64,000 nt of DNA, taken from positions 2,632,151 through 2,696,150 of the forward strand of contig NZ_KB217478.1 of the NCBI RefSeq assembly GCF_000331305.1. Reading direction: 5' to 3'. Position numbers and translations under genes: made by a program. This DNA comes from Calothrix sp. PCC 7103. GTDB taxonomy: Bacteria; Cyanobacteriota; Cyanobacteriia; Cyanobacteriales; Nostocaceae. This document shows, in pieces, positions 18,077 through 30,340 of the stretch (its first letter is position 1; every line of letters begins with the position of its first letter). The notes under the pieces were generated by a model. It made no database searches. It saw nothing but the letters and a program-made list of their open reading frames with translations, and was not told where the DNA came from.

Positions 18077-18124
18077 TGGGTAACTTAACTCTCAATAACT
18101 AAATATTTATTTTTTGATAAAGTC

Positions 18125-19024
18125 ATGAATTCTGAAACTAAATCTCAAAAAGCTGATTCGTCATTCACAATGGATGATTTTGCGAAGGCACTCGAAAGCC
18201 ACGACTACCAGTTTCAAAAAGGGCAACTGGTAAATGGTAAAGTTTTCCAAATCGACCATGATGGTGCCTATGTAGATATTGGCGGAAAAGCAAGTGCGTT
18301 TTTGCCTCGCGATGAAGCTTCTTTGAGAACTGTTACTAATTTGTCAGAGGTGTTACCACTAGATGAAAGATTAGACTTCATTATTATTCGCGAACAGGAT
18401 GCAGAAGGACAAGTTACCCTTTCTCGGCGCCAGTTAGAAATTCGCCATATTTGGGAACGACTTGTGGTAATGAAAGAAAACAACCAAAGTGTAGAAGCGC
18501 GAGTTGTTGGCATAAATAAAGGTGGTGTTAACATCGATGTGCTAGGTGTACGGGGATTTATACCACGTTCACACTTACTTGAACGCGATAATTTAGAGGC
18601 ACTCAAAGGGCGAACTTTAACTGTAGGATTTTTAGAAGTAGAAGAAGCCAATAAACGCTTGATACTATCGCAACGCTTAGTAACTCGCTCTGCCAGCTTT
18701 AGCACACTCTCAATAGGTCAACTTGTTGAAGGGAAAATAACTGGTATAAAACCCTTTGGTGTATTTGTAGAGTTAGATGGAGTTGGCGCCTTACTTCACA
18801 TCAAGCAAGTCACTCAAAAGTTTATCGATAACCTCGAAAAAGTCTTTCAAATTGGTCAGCACATAAAAGCTGTAATAATTGACATTGACGAACCGAAAGG
18901 TCGTGTCGCGCTTTCTACAAGAGTTTTAGAGAATTCACCAGGTGAAATCCTCGAAAACATGGAGGAAGTTATGGCTTCTGCTGAAGCGCGCGCGCAAAAA
19001 GTGAAAAACAAAGGCATCGAATAA
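18125..19024 (+). CDS. rps1b: S1-domain RNA-binding protein (ribosomal protein S1 homologue)
   Basis: A 299-residue protein with three S1/OB-fold domains: about 33-103 (GQLVNGKVFQIDHDGAYVDI), about 120-187 (SVEARVVGINKGGVNIDVLG) and about 200-270 (GQLVEGKITGIKPFGVFVEL). It is shorter than canonical S1 (cyanobacterial rps1a has about 330-350 residues) and fits the second cyanobacterial S1 homologue, rps1b/nbp1. It binds single-stranded RNA and may aid mRNA loading on ribosomes. The C-terminal ~20 residues are charged and basic. A perfect hairpin (19033-19052) follows the stop. The choice between rps1a and rps1b rests on length. Confidence 0.85.
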   Translation: MNSETKSQKADSSFTMDDFAKALESHDYQFQKGQLVNGKVFQIDHDGAYVDIGGKASAFLPRDEASLRTVTNLSEVLPLDERLDFIIIREQDAEGQVTLSRRQLEIRHIWERLVVMKENNQSVEARVVGINKGGVNIDVLGVRGFIPRSHLLERDNLEALKGRTLTVGFLEVEEANKRLILSQRLVTRSASFSTLSIGQLVEGKITGIKPFGVFVELDGVGALLHIKQVTQKFIDNLEKVFQIGQHIKAVIIDIDEPKGRVALSTRVLENSPGEILENMEEVMASAEARAQKVKNKGIE

Positions 19025-19032
19025 GCAGCAAA

Positions 19033-19052
19033 GGATAGGCAAAAGCCTATCC
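19033..19052 (+). terminator. Hairpin after rps1b
   Basis: GGATAGGC-AAAA-GCCTATCC forms a perfect 8-bp stem directly after the stop codon. The following bases (CTCATAATTT) do not give a good U-run, so termination strength is uncertain. Confidence 0.55.
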
Positions 19053-19607
19053 CTCATAATTTGCGTGTATTACTTTGATGTATTATTTTTACACCTTTAG
19101 CGTTCCTGTGCGTTTCGAGGCTATTAAAATCCGCCCCTTGCAGTTTTTCTTAGTTTAACTCAGCATTTTTGAAATTGCTTATGGTTAGAGAATATTTTAC
19201 TAATGTATAATTTATACTTATTGATTATATAAATGTAATCACTTAATAATTATCGAGAAACCGGGTTTCTAACCAAAATCATGATTTTTATTAAAATATT
19301 TCAACAAGAAACCCGGTTTCTAGGATTTTAAAATAATTTTATATCTGGGCAAGATACTTCAGAAATTACGCGGAGGCATCTTCTGAAAGTATCATGCTAA
19401 CCTACACTCAACAGCGTTCCTTTGCTATCCAGGGCGGTTGCAGTCCGTCCTAAATTCAGATTTTTCTAGCTTAACTCAGTTGCTTCCCAACTGTCGCTAT
19501 TTTTTGCGGAAAATATTAATTTTGTTTTTTTAGATACAGATGTCATCAAGCATTCTATGTTATCGAAATGCTTAATACACATTTATTTGTGTACACATCA
19601 AAAATAC
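19053..19607. other. Intergenic, contains a GAAACCGGGTTTC element
   Basis: About 550 bp with no ORF of interest. It holds the repeat at 19255-19321. Two diverged copies of a TTTTTCT-x-AG-x-TTAACTCAG stretch (about 19146 and 19463) suggest decayed duplication. No gene is called. Confidence 0.5.
19255..19321. repeat. 67-bp dispersed element with GAAACCGGGTTTC-type ends
   Basis: GAGAAACCGGGTTTCT at 19255-19270 and AGAAACCCGGTTTCT at 19307-19321 bracket a 36-bp AT-rich core. The core, read on the minus strand (TAATAAAAATCATGATTTTG), resembles the cores of the copies at 35493-35560 and 41685-41750, so these are homologous elements and not chance palindromes. Confidence 0.75.
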
Positions 19608-19691
19608 GGAGAGGGTGAGATTCGAACTCACGGATACTTTCGCATCACTCGATTTCAAGTCGAGCGCAATCGACCACTCTGCCACCTCTCC
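19608..19691 (-). tRNA. trnS-UGA: tRNA-Ser (anticodon UGA)
   Basis: 84 bases on the minus strand, starting GGAGAGGTGGCAGAGTGG and ending CTCACCCTCTCC, with an acceptor stem of GGAGAGG pairing CCTCTCC. The anticodon stem-loop CTCGACTTGAAATCGAG gives UGA. A long variable arm is present, as expected for a class II serine tRNA, and GTTCGAATC is the T-loop. CCA is not encoded. Confidence 0.95.
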
Positions 19692-19765
19692 AATAAAGCT
19701 GTCAGCCCTAAGCTGTCAGCCGCCAGTGATTAATTCACTGACCAAGAAAATAATATATCATAACT

Positions 19766-20668
19766 TTAAACAGTTTGCACTACTTGATTGGTTTGTTCAT
19801 ACAAAATTTCTTCAGAGGCAATGCTGAAGTCTTCTCCAACCCATACGGATGAGGTTTGAGTAACTACCCCATCGTCTATGTGAACTATCGAGAAGTTACG
19901 CTGTATTCCTGTATTTGTGTTGATAACACGGGGAACAGCAGCCGCATTTAAATAAATTATCCCTTCTGGGCTTCTAAAAACACGCTTGCGAATTACTCTT
20001 TTGGTGTGTCGTAACGAGTGGTGCATGTGCCCAAAAGTAACTAGAGGTATTTTTTTACCTGCTGTAATTGCTTGGGATATGACTTCAGCAAAATCTGGGT
20101 CGCCAAAATCACCACCAATTGGGTGCCAATCTTTGCCACATGGGTCTTCTGGTCTATCTCCTAAACCTGATGGACCGTTATGTCCAAGAAAAAGAATTGT
20201 GTCATAAGCTGCGTTTTTCACAGACTCGAAAATTTGGGCTGCTGATTCTTCTAAAGTTGTGACGTTATAACGCTGCTTGCAGATATCAGCGAACTTCATA
20301 TCAGGCCCACCCCAACTAAATGGGCGCCCACCAACAACAGTTAGATCAAACTTATCAAAATCGAGTTTTCCGTAACCGACATGGGTGTCACCTAATAAAT
20401 CGAGTTGTTCCTGCACCCAATCTTCTTGAGTACGGTCGTAAGGGCACTTCTTGCGTCCCCATTCGGTGGCAGAATACCAGGCATCGTGGTTGCCCATTAC
20501 TACAGCTTTGGGGATGTCAAGAGATGCAACCAAGCGGACAACATCTACAGACTCGTTGCCAAAATCCCCAACAAACAGCACTAAGTCCACTCCCAGCGTA
20601 TAAAGCGCTATTTTATCTTCCTCTTCCCACTGGTCGTGGACATCTCCAACTACAGCAATTTTTATCAT
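19766..20668 (-). CDS. Metallophosphoesterase (cyanobacterial/plastid TIGR04168-type)
   Basis: A 300-residue calcineurin-like phosphoesterase. Metal-binding motifs appear in order: GDVHDQWEEEDK (D-x-H, residues 8-10), FVGDFGNE (GD), VMGNHDAWYS (GNHD), FLGHNGPSG and VTFGHMHHSLRH (GHMHH). All expected ligands are present, so it should be an active dinuclear metal phosphatase; the substrate is unknown. The segment between GNHD and the late His motifs contains a WYSATEWGRKKCPYDR stretch typical of the cyanobacterial and chloroplast subgroup. No signal peptide. It is divergent from nadA, with about 250 bp between them. Confidence 0.9.
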   Translation of the reverse strand: MIKIAVVGDVHDQWEEEDKIALYTLGVDLVLFVGDFGNESVDVVRLVASLDIPKAVVMGNHDAWYSATEWGRKKCPYDRTQEDWVQEQLDLLGDTHVGYGKLDFDKFDLTVVGGRPFSWGGPDMKFADICKQRYNVTTLEESAAQIFESVKNAAYDTILFLGHNGPSGLGDRPEDPCGKDWHPIGGDFGDPDFAEVISQAITAGKKIPLVTFGHMHHSLRHTKRVIRKRVFRSPEGIIYLNAAAVPRVINTNTGIQRNFSIVHIDDGVVTQTSSVWVGEDFSIASEEILYEQTNQVVQTV

Positions 20669-20915
20669 CTTCGAGTTTATGTCTTGCCTTATGTTTCCAG
20701 CATAGGCAACATAATTCTATTTTGACACAATCTTAAGGAAGGTGGATTACCCCATGTGTATTTTTGGTAAAAAGTACTATAATTAATTAAAGAACAAATA
20801 CCTATCTTGCTACCGCTAATAAATCTTATAATTTCCTTGTTTAACAGAGGAAGGAGAGATTTTTTGTGTCAAAGCAAGAATTCAGACCCCCAGAAAAATT
20901 AGGTAACACCATACT

Positions 20916-21890
20916 GTGTTTACAACTGTACGAAGCGTATCTGAAAAGACCCAACCGGGTGCATTACCGTTAGATTTATTTGCGGCAATTGAGAGCTTGA
21001 AGAAATCACTTAATGCTGTGGTTTTGGCGCATTATTATCAAGAGCCTGATATTCAGGATGTAGCTGATTATATTGGTGACTCACTGCAACTAGCTAGAGC
21101 TGCCGCACAAACGGATGCTTCAGTGATAGTATTTGCTGGGGTTCATTTTATGGCGGAGACTGCAAAAATTCTGAATCCTGATAAATTAGTACTTTTGCCG
21201 GATTTAGATGCTGGGTGTTCGCTTGCTGATACATGTCCACCATCCGAGTTTGCCGCATTCAAGCGCGCGCATCCAGGGCATTTAGTAATTTCTTACATAA
21301 ACTGCTCTGCCGAAATTAAGGCAATGAGCGACATCATTTGTACTAGTTCTAATGCCGTCAAGATAGTTCAGCAAATACCGCAAGACCAGCCAATAATTTT
21401 TGCTCCTGACCGTAACTTAGGGCGATACGTAATGCAGCAAACGGGGCGTAATATGGTACTGTGGCAGGGGAGTTGTATTGTACACGAAACTTTCTCAGAG
21501 AAGAAAATAGTACAGTTAAAAATTACACATCCAGAAAGTGAGATAATAGCTCACCCCGAATGTGAGGAACCAGTATTACGTCACGCTAATTATATTGGTT
21601 CAACTGCGGCGTTACTTAAATATTGTCAAGAAAGTTCTTCACAAGAATTTATTGTTGCCACCGAGCCAGGAATTATTCACCAAATGCAAAAAGCGGCGCC
21701 ACACAAAACATTCATTCCGGCACCACCAGAGAATAACTGTAACTGCAATGAGTGTCCGTTTATGCGGTTGAATACATTGGAAAAACTGTATTTGGCGATG
21801 AAGAATCAGGCGCCGGAGATTACTATGGATGAGGAAATACGGGTTAAGGCTTGGCGCCCAATTCAACGCATGTTAGAAATGAGTGCTTAG
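20916..21890 (+). CDS. nadA: Quinolinate synthase A
   Basis: A 324-residue [4Fe-4S] enzyme that condenses iminoaspartate with dihydroxyacetone phosphate to quinolinate in de novo NAD synthesis. The three cluster ligands can be placed by family spacing: Cys101 ([10 protein letters not shown]), Cys187 ([10 protein letters not shown]) and Cys280 ([10 protein letters not shown]). [20 protein letters not shown] is the N-terminal family signature. The start is GTG at 20916, because an in-frame TAA lies four codons upstream (20904-20906). No strong Shine-Dalgarno precedes it; a good AAGGAG lies about 70 bases earlier in front of a short overlapping ORF (see findings). Confidence 0.95.
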   Translation: MFTTVRSVSEKTQPGALPLDLFAAIESLKKSLNAVVLAHYYQEPDIQDVADYIGDSLQLARAAAQTDASVIVFAGVHFMAETAKILNPDKLVLLPDLDAGCSLADTCPPSEFAAFKRAHPGHLVISYINCSAEIKAMSDIICTSSNAVKIVQQIPQDQPIIFAPDRNLGRYVMQQTGRNMVLWQGSCIVHETFSEKKIVQLKITHPESEIIAHPECEEPVLRHANYIGSTAALLKYCQESSSQEFIVATEPGIIHQMQKAAPHKTFIPAPPENNCNCNECPFMRLNTLEKLYLAMKNQAPEITMDEEIRVKAWRPIQRMLEMSA

Positions 21891-21949
21891 GTATATTTTG
21901 ATTATTTGTGAACGTGGGTTAGATGATTTTGAGGCTGGACGGTATCGTT

Positions 21950-22891
21950 TTACGAGTTATTCTTTTCTGCTTCCTTTTGTGCTGCCTCACTATATTGACG
22001 ATATAACTTAGTGCGGATTTGCGCTTCTTTATAACGACTATGGTTCCGCGGCACTTTAGCCATTAAATCTGACGCACGTTGCCAACTAGCTGCTATTTCA
22101 AGCCATTGAGTCGAATTACGAGCTTTTTTACCATTGATTGTTGTTTCATTTGCAATCCTAACGGCAGAAACAAAATAGTCTTCAGTTAATTTAGCGTTGC
22201 TTTCGTTAAGATTTTCTTGAGATTGTTGTTTTTTAGATTCGTTAATGACGGGGGATTCTACGGTCTTAGTTATTGACAATACAGGTTTTGAATCGGATGC
22301 GAGCATTGGTAACTTGACTTTATTGCCTAGCAAACTATAAAGAGCTAGACCAGCGATTCCAAACAGCGTACAGATACTGATGCCTAACAAAAACCATCCC
22401 CAAGCCGAATTTTTATGTTGAGTTTTTTTAACAATTACTATGGAACTCGATTGTGGAGTTTTGGGCAGGCTTATTTTTACTGGCTCTGGTTTGCGTTCTT
22501 GTAAGTCTTTAATAAATTGTTGAAAAGCATTAGGCTTTTCTAACGTGAATTCCTCTGACCATAGTAATTCATTGTCTCCTTGTTTGCGGCTTACTTCTTC
22601 TAGCCAAAGTAATTGCTGCTCACGAACAATGCGAGTGTTAATGTTAATTCTATAAATGTTTCGTGGTGCAATCGATTCGAGTATTTGACGAATCGTACCA
22701 ACCAACGTTGATTTTTCAAGTTTATCTTCGCTACGTGCTTCACAAAGTAGTTGTAGCACACCATCAGCAAACATTGCTCTAGTTCTGACACCCGAAGAAC
22801 TCAACTTCTGATTTAATAGTTGAATTATCGCAGCAACACTACCTTGCTGTGCTTGCCAGAAAATATCGTTAATCCTGTCTACCATCACCAT
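21950..22891 (-). CDS. Hypothetical cyanobacterial protein with central TM segment
   Basis: A 313-residue protein of unknown function. The N-terminal ~130 residues (FWQAQQGSVAAIIQLLNQKL, then TRAMFADGVLQLLCEA) form a compact domain. A basic linker (VIVKKTQHKN) precedes one TM helix (GWFLLGISICTLFGIAGLAL, about residues 178-200). A Ser/Lys/Glu-rich spacer then leads to a short helical C-terminal domain (QWLEIAASWQRASDLMAKV, then NHSRYKEAQIRTKLYRQY). The C-terminal helical unit recalls those in other cyanobacterial membrane-anchored unknowns, including the pseudo-orthocaspase tail here. ATG at 22885 is an alternative start. Confidence 0.75.
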   Translation of the reverse strand: MVMVDRINDIFWQAQQGSVAAIIQLLNQKLSSSGVRTRAMFADGVLQLLCEARSEDKLEKSTLVGTIRQILESIAPRNIYRININTRIVREQQLLWLEEVSRKQGDNELLWSEEFTLEKPNAFQQFIKDLQERKPEPVKISLPKTPQSSSIVIVKKTQHKNSAWGWFLLGISICTLFGIAGLALYSLLGNKVKLPMLASDSKPVLSITKTVESPVINESKKQQSQENLNESNAKLTEDYFVSAVRIANETTINGKKARNSTQWLEIAASWQRASDLMAKVPRNHSRYKEAQIRTKLYRQYSEAAQKEAEKNNS

Positions 22892-23290
22892 CAGCGTTTA
22901 CTTACAGCCCTTTAACCCTGGTTTGTTTACAAGTTGAAAATTATACCTAAGTTAGTGTTTTATATGACATTAACTTATTACTTGATTGTATGAGGAAAAA
23001 CATTATGTTGCCAGATTTTACACAAATCATCTCTCTTTAGGACTAGTAAAGAGCTGTTAATAACCTAATATTTGCTATATGGCAACAGTATATTTTTTAT
23101 TTGTCTCGAAATAATTAAGTATTGACCGCCGAAGCTTTTAATGTATAAATTATTATTCATTCAAGCTTAAAATCAAATTAACACGTGGTATAGGTGCCTT
23201 GTCCCGTTTACATTCTGTAAATAATTTGGCAGACACCAAAGTAAACTCTTGTGGGATGTTTATTTGTCAATGCAGTGACGCACCCTAGCA
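22892..23290. other. Spacer between membrane protein gene and rRNA operon end
   Basis: About 400 bp, AT-rich, no ORF. One short hairpin, CTCTTTA-GGACTAG-TAAAGAG, at 23033-23053. No recognisable RNA gene. Confidence 0.5.
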
Positions 23291-23292
23291 AA

Positions 23293-23332
23293 AACAAAAG
23301 CCTCCTCTTATATGCAAGAGAAGGCTTTTGTT
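23293..23332 (-). terminator. rRNA operon terminator
   Basis: On the minus strand, downstream of 5S, ACAAAAGCCTTCTCTTGCAT folds onto AAGAGGAGGCTTTTGTTTTTG: a stem of about 15 bp ending in a T-rich tract. A classic intrinsic terminator. Confidence 0.85.
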
Positions 23333-23342
23333 TGTATTATAG

Positions 23343-23461
23343 CCCTGGCACCGAGCAATTGTTGCAGGAGACAACTCTCCAACTATCGTAGCCGCTGCGG
23401 CGTTTCACAACTGAGTTCGGGATGGTATCAGAGTGGTTCCACCACGCAAAAAGCACCAGGA
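23343..23461 (-). rRNA. rrf: 5S ribosomal RNA
   Basis: About 119 bases on the minus strand, from TCCTGGTGC to GGTGCCAGG, whose ends pair as the 5S terminal helix. The conserved central sequence AACCACTCTGATACCATCCC and GAACTCAGTTGTGAAAC is present. Ends are placed from the helix and may be off by a few bases. Confidence 0.93.
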
Positions 23462-23595
23462 AAAACTGGAGGAGGGGGGGAAGCGGGGAGGGGGAGATAC
23501 GGGGAAATATACTTTCTTCTCCCCCACTCACCCACTCAGCTTGTCCCCCACTCCTAAAACCCTGAAGACTGCACAGTGACGCTTTTGAATTGTTT
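23462..23595. other. 23S-5S spacer with G-tracts
   Basis: Four G-runs on the plus strand (23474-23480, 23485-23488, 23490-23494, 23501-23504), with C-runs further right (about 23519-23551), make a long potential stem in the rRNA precursor. It is probably a processing stem between 23S and 5S. Confidence 0.5.
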
Positions 23596-26421
<2,826 letters not shown>

Positions 26422-26661
26422 TTCTATCAATTCAAAGGATTATCTGTAATTCAATACCCGTGTGCTTCTCGTTCTCATTACTAAAGTAATTCAACTCAAC
26501 ACGGTTACTGCCTACAATTTGCGTCACTATGCAGTTTTCAAGGTTCTTACTGGATGTAAATCCAGCAGGCTTAGTTATCTTAATAACCAAAGTTGCTGAA
26601 CTTTACAATACTAACATACTAACATTTATTTTTGATTTTTTCAATAAATGCTATGTAAATG

Positions 26662-26734
26662 TGGAGGTTAGCGGACTCGAACCGCTGACATCCTGCTTGC
26701 AAAGCAGGCGCTCTACCAACTGAGCTAAACCCCC
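26662..26734 (-). tRNA. trnA-UGC: tRNA-Ala (anticodon UGC)
   Basis: 73 bases on the minus strand within the 16S-23S spacer, starting GGGGGTTTAGCTCAGTTGG and ending CGCTAACCTCCA. The anticodon arm CCTGCTTTGCAAGCAGG gives UGC. This is the usual spacer tRNA partner of tRNA-Ile. Confidence 0.95.
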
Positions 26735-26740
26735 AAAATG

Positions 26741-26814
<74 letters not shown>

Positions 26815-26862
26815 ATAACGAACCAAATAATACAGTTTGATAGCCACATTGCATTAACAACC

Positions 26863-26933
26863 GACCTAGGTGATGACCTTCTTGTTGTTTTTTAACGTAC
26901 TAAAGTACGTATTACGACAAGGAACGGTAGGTC
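26863..26933 (-). other. 16S-23S spacer D1-D1' helix
   Basis: In the transcript the spacer begins GACCTA (complement of 26928-26933) and closes with TAGGTC (complement of 26863-26868), the conserved basal clamp of the cyanobacterial D1-D1' helix. ACGTACT-AA-AGTACGT at 26895-26910 forms its terminal hairpin. Useful for strain taxonomy. Confidence 0.7.
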
Positions 26934-26940
26934 TCCCTAA

Positions 26941-28427
<1,487 letters not shown>

Positions 28428-28632
28428 GATTTAATGTCTGGGGAACTGATAAATCAGTTATTACCAGCCATTTGTTTGTTTAGCTCTAAATAGCTGATTT
28501 AAACCTCAGCCAAGGTTAATTTCTTTACATTGCTAACGCAAATGTTATACTGGCTATCAAACTATATAATTTTCAAGGTTCGACCACTTCACGAACTGCG
28601 CTCTCTCGCGCTCGCTCATCAGCGACTTATCT
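28428..28632 (-). other. rRNA leader
   Basis: About 200 bases between the predicted transcription start and the 16S 5' end. It includes AACCTTGAAAATTATATAG-like AT-rich sequence and a GCGAGCGCGAGAGAGCGC stretch likely to fold. It is expected to carry antitermination and RNase III processing signals; none is proven here. Confidence 0.5.
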
Positions 28633-28661
28633 AATATAGCGAGCGAAAATAGTATTGTCAA
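28633..28661 (-). promoter_or_regulatory. Consensus sigma-70-type promoter of the rRNA operon
   Basis: Read on the minus strand: TTGACA (28661-28656), a 17-base spacer, then TATATT (28638-28633). A perfect -35 hexamer with ideal spacing and a near-consensus -10, about 200 bases before 16S. The glyQ gene reads away on the other strand. Confidence 0.85.
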
Positions 28662-28770
28662 CACTTTTTTCAAAAAAAAATTGATTAATCTTTTACTGCG
28701 TCTAAATGCCTTGCTGTGGCTACTTTGAGCAACAATAGTTATGCCAGAGCGTATAGCAGGAGCAATAAGA

Positions 28771-29652
28771 ATGAATTTTCAATCGTTGATTTTACAGTTA
28801 CATAAGTTTTGGAGTGAGCGTGGTTGTCTAATTGCTCAACCTTACGACGTGGAGAAAGGCGCCGGCACTAAAAACCCGCATACCTTTCTCAGAGCATTGG
28901 GTCCAGAACCTTGGTCAGTTGCATACGTTGAACCATGTCGGCGCCCTACAGATGGACGATATGGAGAAAACCCAAATCGCTTTCAACACTATTATCAATA
29001 TCAAGTTCTTATAAAACCCTCACCAGATAACATCCAAGAAATATACCTAGATTCCCTGCGGGCACTGGGTATTCGACCAGAAGACCATGATGTACGCTTT
29101 GTAGAAGATAACTGGGAAGATGCAACAGTAGGCGCCTGGGGTACTGGTTGGGAAGTGTGGCTAGATGGAATGGAAATAACTCAATTTACGTACTTCCAGC
29201 AATGCGGTGGAGTAGACTGCCGTCCAGTATCTATAGAAATAACCTACGGACTAGAACGGTTGGCAATGTACCTTCAAGGCGTCGAAGCAATAACCAAAAT
29301 TCATTGGACTGACAACATTACATATGGAGATGTTCACCTCCAAGGCGAAATTGAACAATGTGTGTACAACTTTGAAGCATCAAACCCCGAAATGCTGCTA
29401 ACACTATTTAATATGTACGAGCAAGAAGCTACTCAGCTAACCGAACGAGGATTAGTCCTACCCAGCTTGGATTATGTAATTAAATGTTCACACTCTTTTA
29501 ACTTACTCGATGCAAGAGGTGTAATTTCAGTCACAGAAAGAACCAGATATATTACCCGAATTCGCAACTTAGCCCGCAAAGTAGCTCAATTGTACGTAGA
29601 ACAGCGAGAGCGGCTAGGTTACCCTTTACTTAAAAATACATCTGACACCTAA
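28771..29652 (+). CDS. glyQ: Glycyl-tRNA synthetase alpha subunit
   Basis: A 293-residue catalytic subunit of the bacterial alpha2-beta2 glycyl-tRNA synthetase. Class II features include [20 protein letters not shown], the [20 protein letters not shown] segment and [15 protein letters not shown]. The frame is open from 28741, but ATG at 28771 ([14 protein letters not shown]) is preceded by AGGAG eight bases upstream and matches the family start. The beta subunit gene glyS is not in the window, as is common in cyanobacteria. Divergent from the rRNA operon. Confidence 0.97.
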   Translation: MNFQSLILQLHKFWSERGCLIAQPYDVEKGAGTKNPHTFLRALGPEPWSVAYVEPCRRPTDGRYGENPNRFQHYYQYQVLIKPSPDNIQEIYLDSLRALGIRPEDHDVRFVEDNWEDATVGAWGTGWEVWLDGMEITQFTYFQQCGGVDCRPVSIEITYGLERLAMYLQGVEAITKIHWTDNITYGDVHLQGEIEQCVYNFEASNPEMLLTLFNMYEQEATQLTERGLVLPSLDYVIKCSHSFNLLDARGVISVTERTRYITRIRNLARKVAQLYVEQRERLGYPLLKNTSDT

Positions 29653-29733
29653 CACACCAAAAATGCTATTAGTAGCCTAAAATTTATTCTTGGTAACTGT
29701 GTAAAGTTTTATTACAGAGATTGAAACAAAAGA

Positions 29734-30216
29734 ATGGGCACTAAATTAGCTGAAATTTTAGAACCAATTGCAGCATGGTTCCGCAGTTTAAACGTTCCAG
29801 AACCAATTGTGCATTGGGGGCACCCAGCCATGATGGGCATCGTTATATTTGTCCTGGGTAGCTACGTTGCATACGCAGGTTGGCAAGTGAGAATCGCAGC
29901 AGATAAAGATGTAGCGATTAAAAATCGTGCAGACCACCGCAAACTGGCGCCCTTAATGTTTACCTTTATGGCACTAGGTTATACAGGTGGCTTATTATCT
30001 CTGGTTATGCAAAAGCAACCCATCATGGAAAGCCCACATTTTTTAACTGGTTCTAGTGTATTAATAATTTTAGGGATAAACGGCGCCATTTCATTAAATG
30101 GTTTTGGCGGAAACAATCAAGGACTGCGGAACTTACATGCTTATTTGGGCAGTACAGCATTTTTGGTCTTGATAATACATGCCATACTTGGGTTTAGATT
30201 AGGGATAAGCATCTAG
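29734..30216 (+). CDS. DUF4079 family membrane protein
   Basis: A 160-residue protein with four predicted TM helices (about 26-47, 71-92, 104-122, 137-157). Histidines sit at helix ends and inside helices (IVHWGHPAMMG, LRNLHAYLG, LIIHAILGF), a pattern like cytochrome b561-type haem-binding bundles. DUF4079 is a cyanobacterial and plant-lineage family of unknown function; haem binding is an inference from the His pattern. It starts about 80 bp after glyQ on the same strand. Confidence 0.85.
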   Translation: MGTKLAEILEPIAAWFRSLNVPEPIVHWGHPAMMGIVIFVLGSYVAYAGWQVRIAADKDVAIKNRADHRKLAPLMFTFMALGYTGGLLSLVMQKQPIMESPHFLTGSSVLIILGINGAISLNGFGGNNQGLRNLHAYLGSTAFLVLIIHAILGFRLGISI

Positions 30217-30340
30217 TATCAAAGGCGTATGTTAATAAGATGGTGCATTCAAACGACACGCACCATCTATAAATAACTTGGTAAATAGTGCTTAACTTTT
30301 TCTATAACTCTATTTTTCTATAACTCTATTAAAAATTGGC

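Noticed and set aside
19615-19827. 70-codon plus-strand ORF
   Set aside because: It is antisense to tRNA-Ser(UGA) and to the 3' end of the metallophosphoesterase gene.
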